In this document: piece by piece, positions 15,433 through 15,549 of the stretch
Numbering within the stretch: position 1 is the stretch's first letter
Layout: every line of letters begins with the position of its first letter
NCBI GenBank assembly: GCA_019348575.1
Contig: JAHWJE010000005.1
Coordinates: forward strand, 1 to 15,549
DNA from: Actinomycetota bacterium
GTDB taxonomy: Bacteria; Actinomycetota; Thermoleophilia; Solirubrobacterales; Solirubrobacteraceae
Length of the DNA: 15,549 nt
Direction: 5' to 3'
Notes under the pieces: model-generated
Seen by the model: the letters and a program-made list of their open reading frames with translations, nothing else
The model's database searches: none
What the model was told of the DNA's origin: nothing
Made by a program: the position numbers and the translations under genes

Positions 15433-15549
15433 GCACCAAGGCTGAAGACCTCCAGCTCGGCAACTACAAGTACGGCTGGCATGACGAGTCGCGCTCTGTC
15501 TTCGAACCGAAGAAGGGCCTGTCCGCCGACGTCGTCGAGGAGATTTCCG
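15429..15549 (+). CDS. sufB: Fe-S cluster assembly protein SufB, N-terminal start (runs off window)
   Basis: From ATG 15429 the 40 visible residues read MSTKAEDLQLGNYKYGWHDE and SRSVFEPKKGLSADVVEEIS. GNYKYGWHD followed by FEPKKGLS is the recognisable start of actinobacterial SufB, the scaffold subunit of the SufBCD complex that builds Fe-S clusters. It follows the SufR piece with a 4-nt overlap, the usual suf operon order in this group. The catalytic region lies beyond the window, so completeness is unknown. Confidence 0.9.
   Translation, partial: MSTKAEDLQLGNYKYGWHDESRSVFEPKKGLSADVVEEIS

Overview
The window is a very GC-rich chromosomal stretch (GC-rich third codon positions, long antisense open frames). 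It most resembles a high-GC actinobacterium of the Thermoleophilia/Solirubrobacterales type. The pointers are a short HPF followed directly by secA, an actinobacterial-type sufR-sufB junction, an RsbQ-like hydrolase, and the style of the secreted and DNA-methylase families. This placement rests on protein style recalled from memory, not on a database search.

Layout. 1-3442 (+): the 3' end of a ComF-type phosphoribosyltransferase, a short ribosome hibernation factor (hpf), then complete secA. 3500-5055 (-): a tightly coupled three-gene membrane-protein operon (coiled-coil single-TM protein, Holin-X/YqjE-like protein, DUF3618 protein) that resembles the enterobacterial yqjDE stress operon. 5336-5665 (+): an unknown small protein, convergent with 5707-7438 (-), an rtcB RNA ligase plus NYN-domain nuclease pair. 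7583-8905 (+): a 40-codon possibly leaderless ORF and a coiled-coil protein with an HNH-associated repeat domain. 8906-9229: decayed DNA with an HNH-like fragment. 9230-9880 (+): an RlaP-type nucleotidyltransferase whose N-terminal catalytic region is out of frame. 9898-10512 (-): a J-domain protein. 10614-11727 (+): prfB (RF2) with a programmed +1 frameshift.

From about 11.78 kb to 15.43 kb the window becomes a mosaic of gene pieces. In order these are: the C-terminal part of an LVIVD/choice-of-anchor-B protein; about 70 codons of a DUF1998-type helicase; a PAS plus start-of-GAF protein behind an intact rsbQ; a C-terminal beta-domain remnant; a DNA methyltransferase lacking its N-terminal DPPY half; a short MFS-like segment; and the C-terminal iron-sulfur domain of SufR, which overlaps the start of sufB by 4 nt. 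At two junctions the sequence fits both partner families. That points either to microhomology-mediated rearrangement or to a short-overlap assembly chimera, and the sequence alone cannot separate these.

The intact genes form recognisable functional groups: ribosome/translation (hpf, prfB), export (secA), RNA repair or turnover (rtcB and NYN), envelope stress (three-gene operon) and general stress signalling (rsbQ with its PAS partner). I saw no CRISPR array, rRNA, complete tRNA, insertion sequence or complete mobile element.
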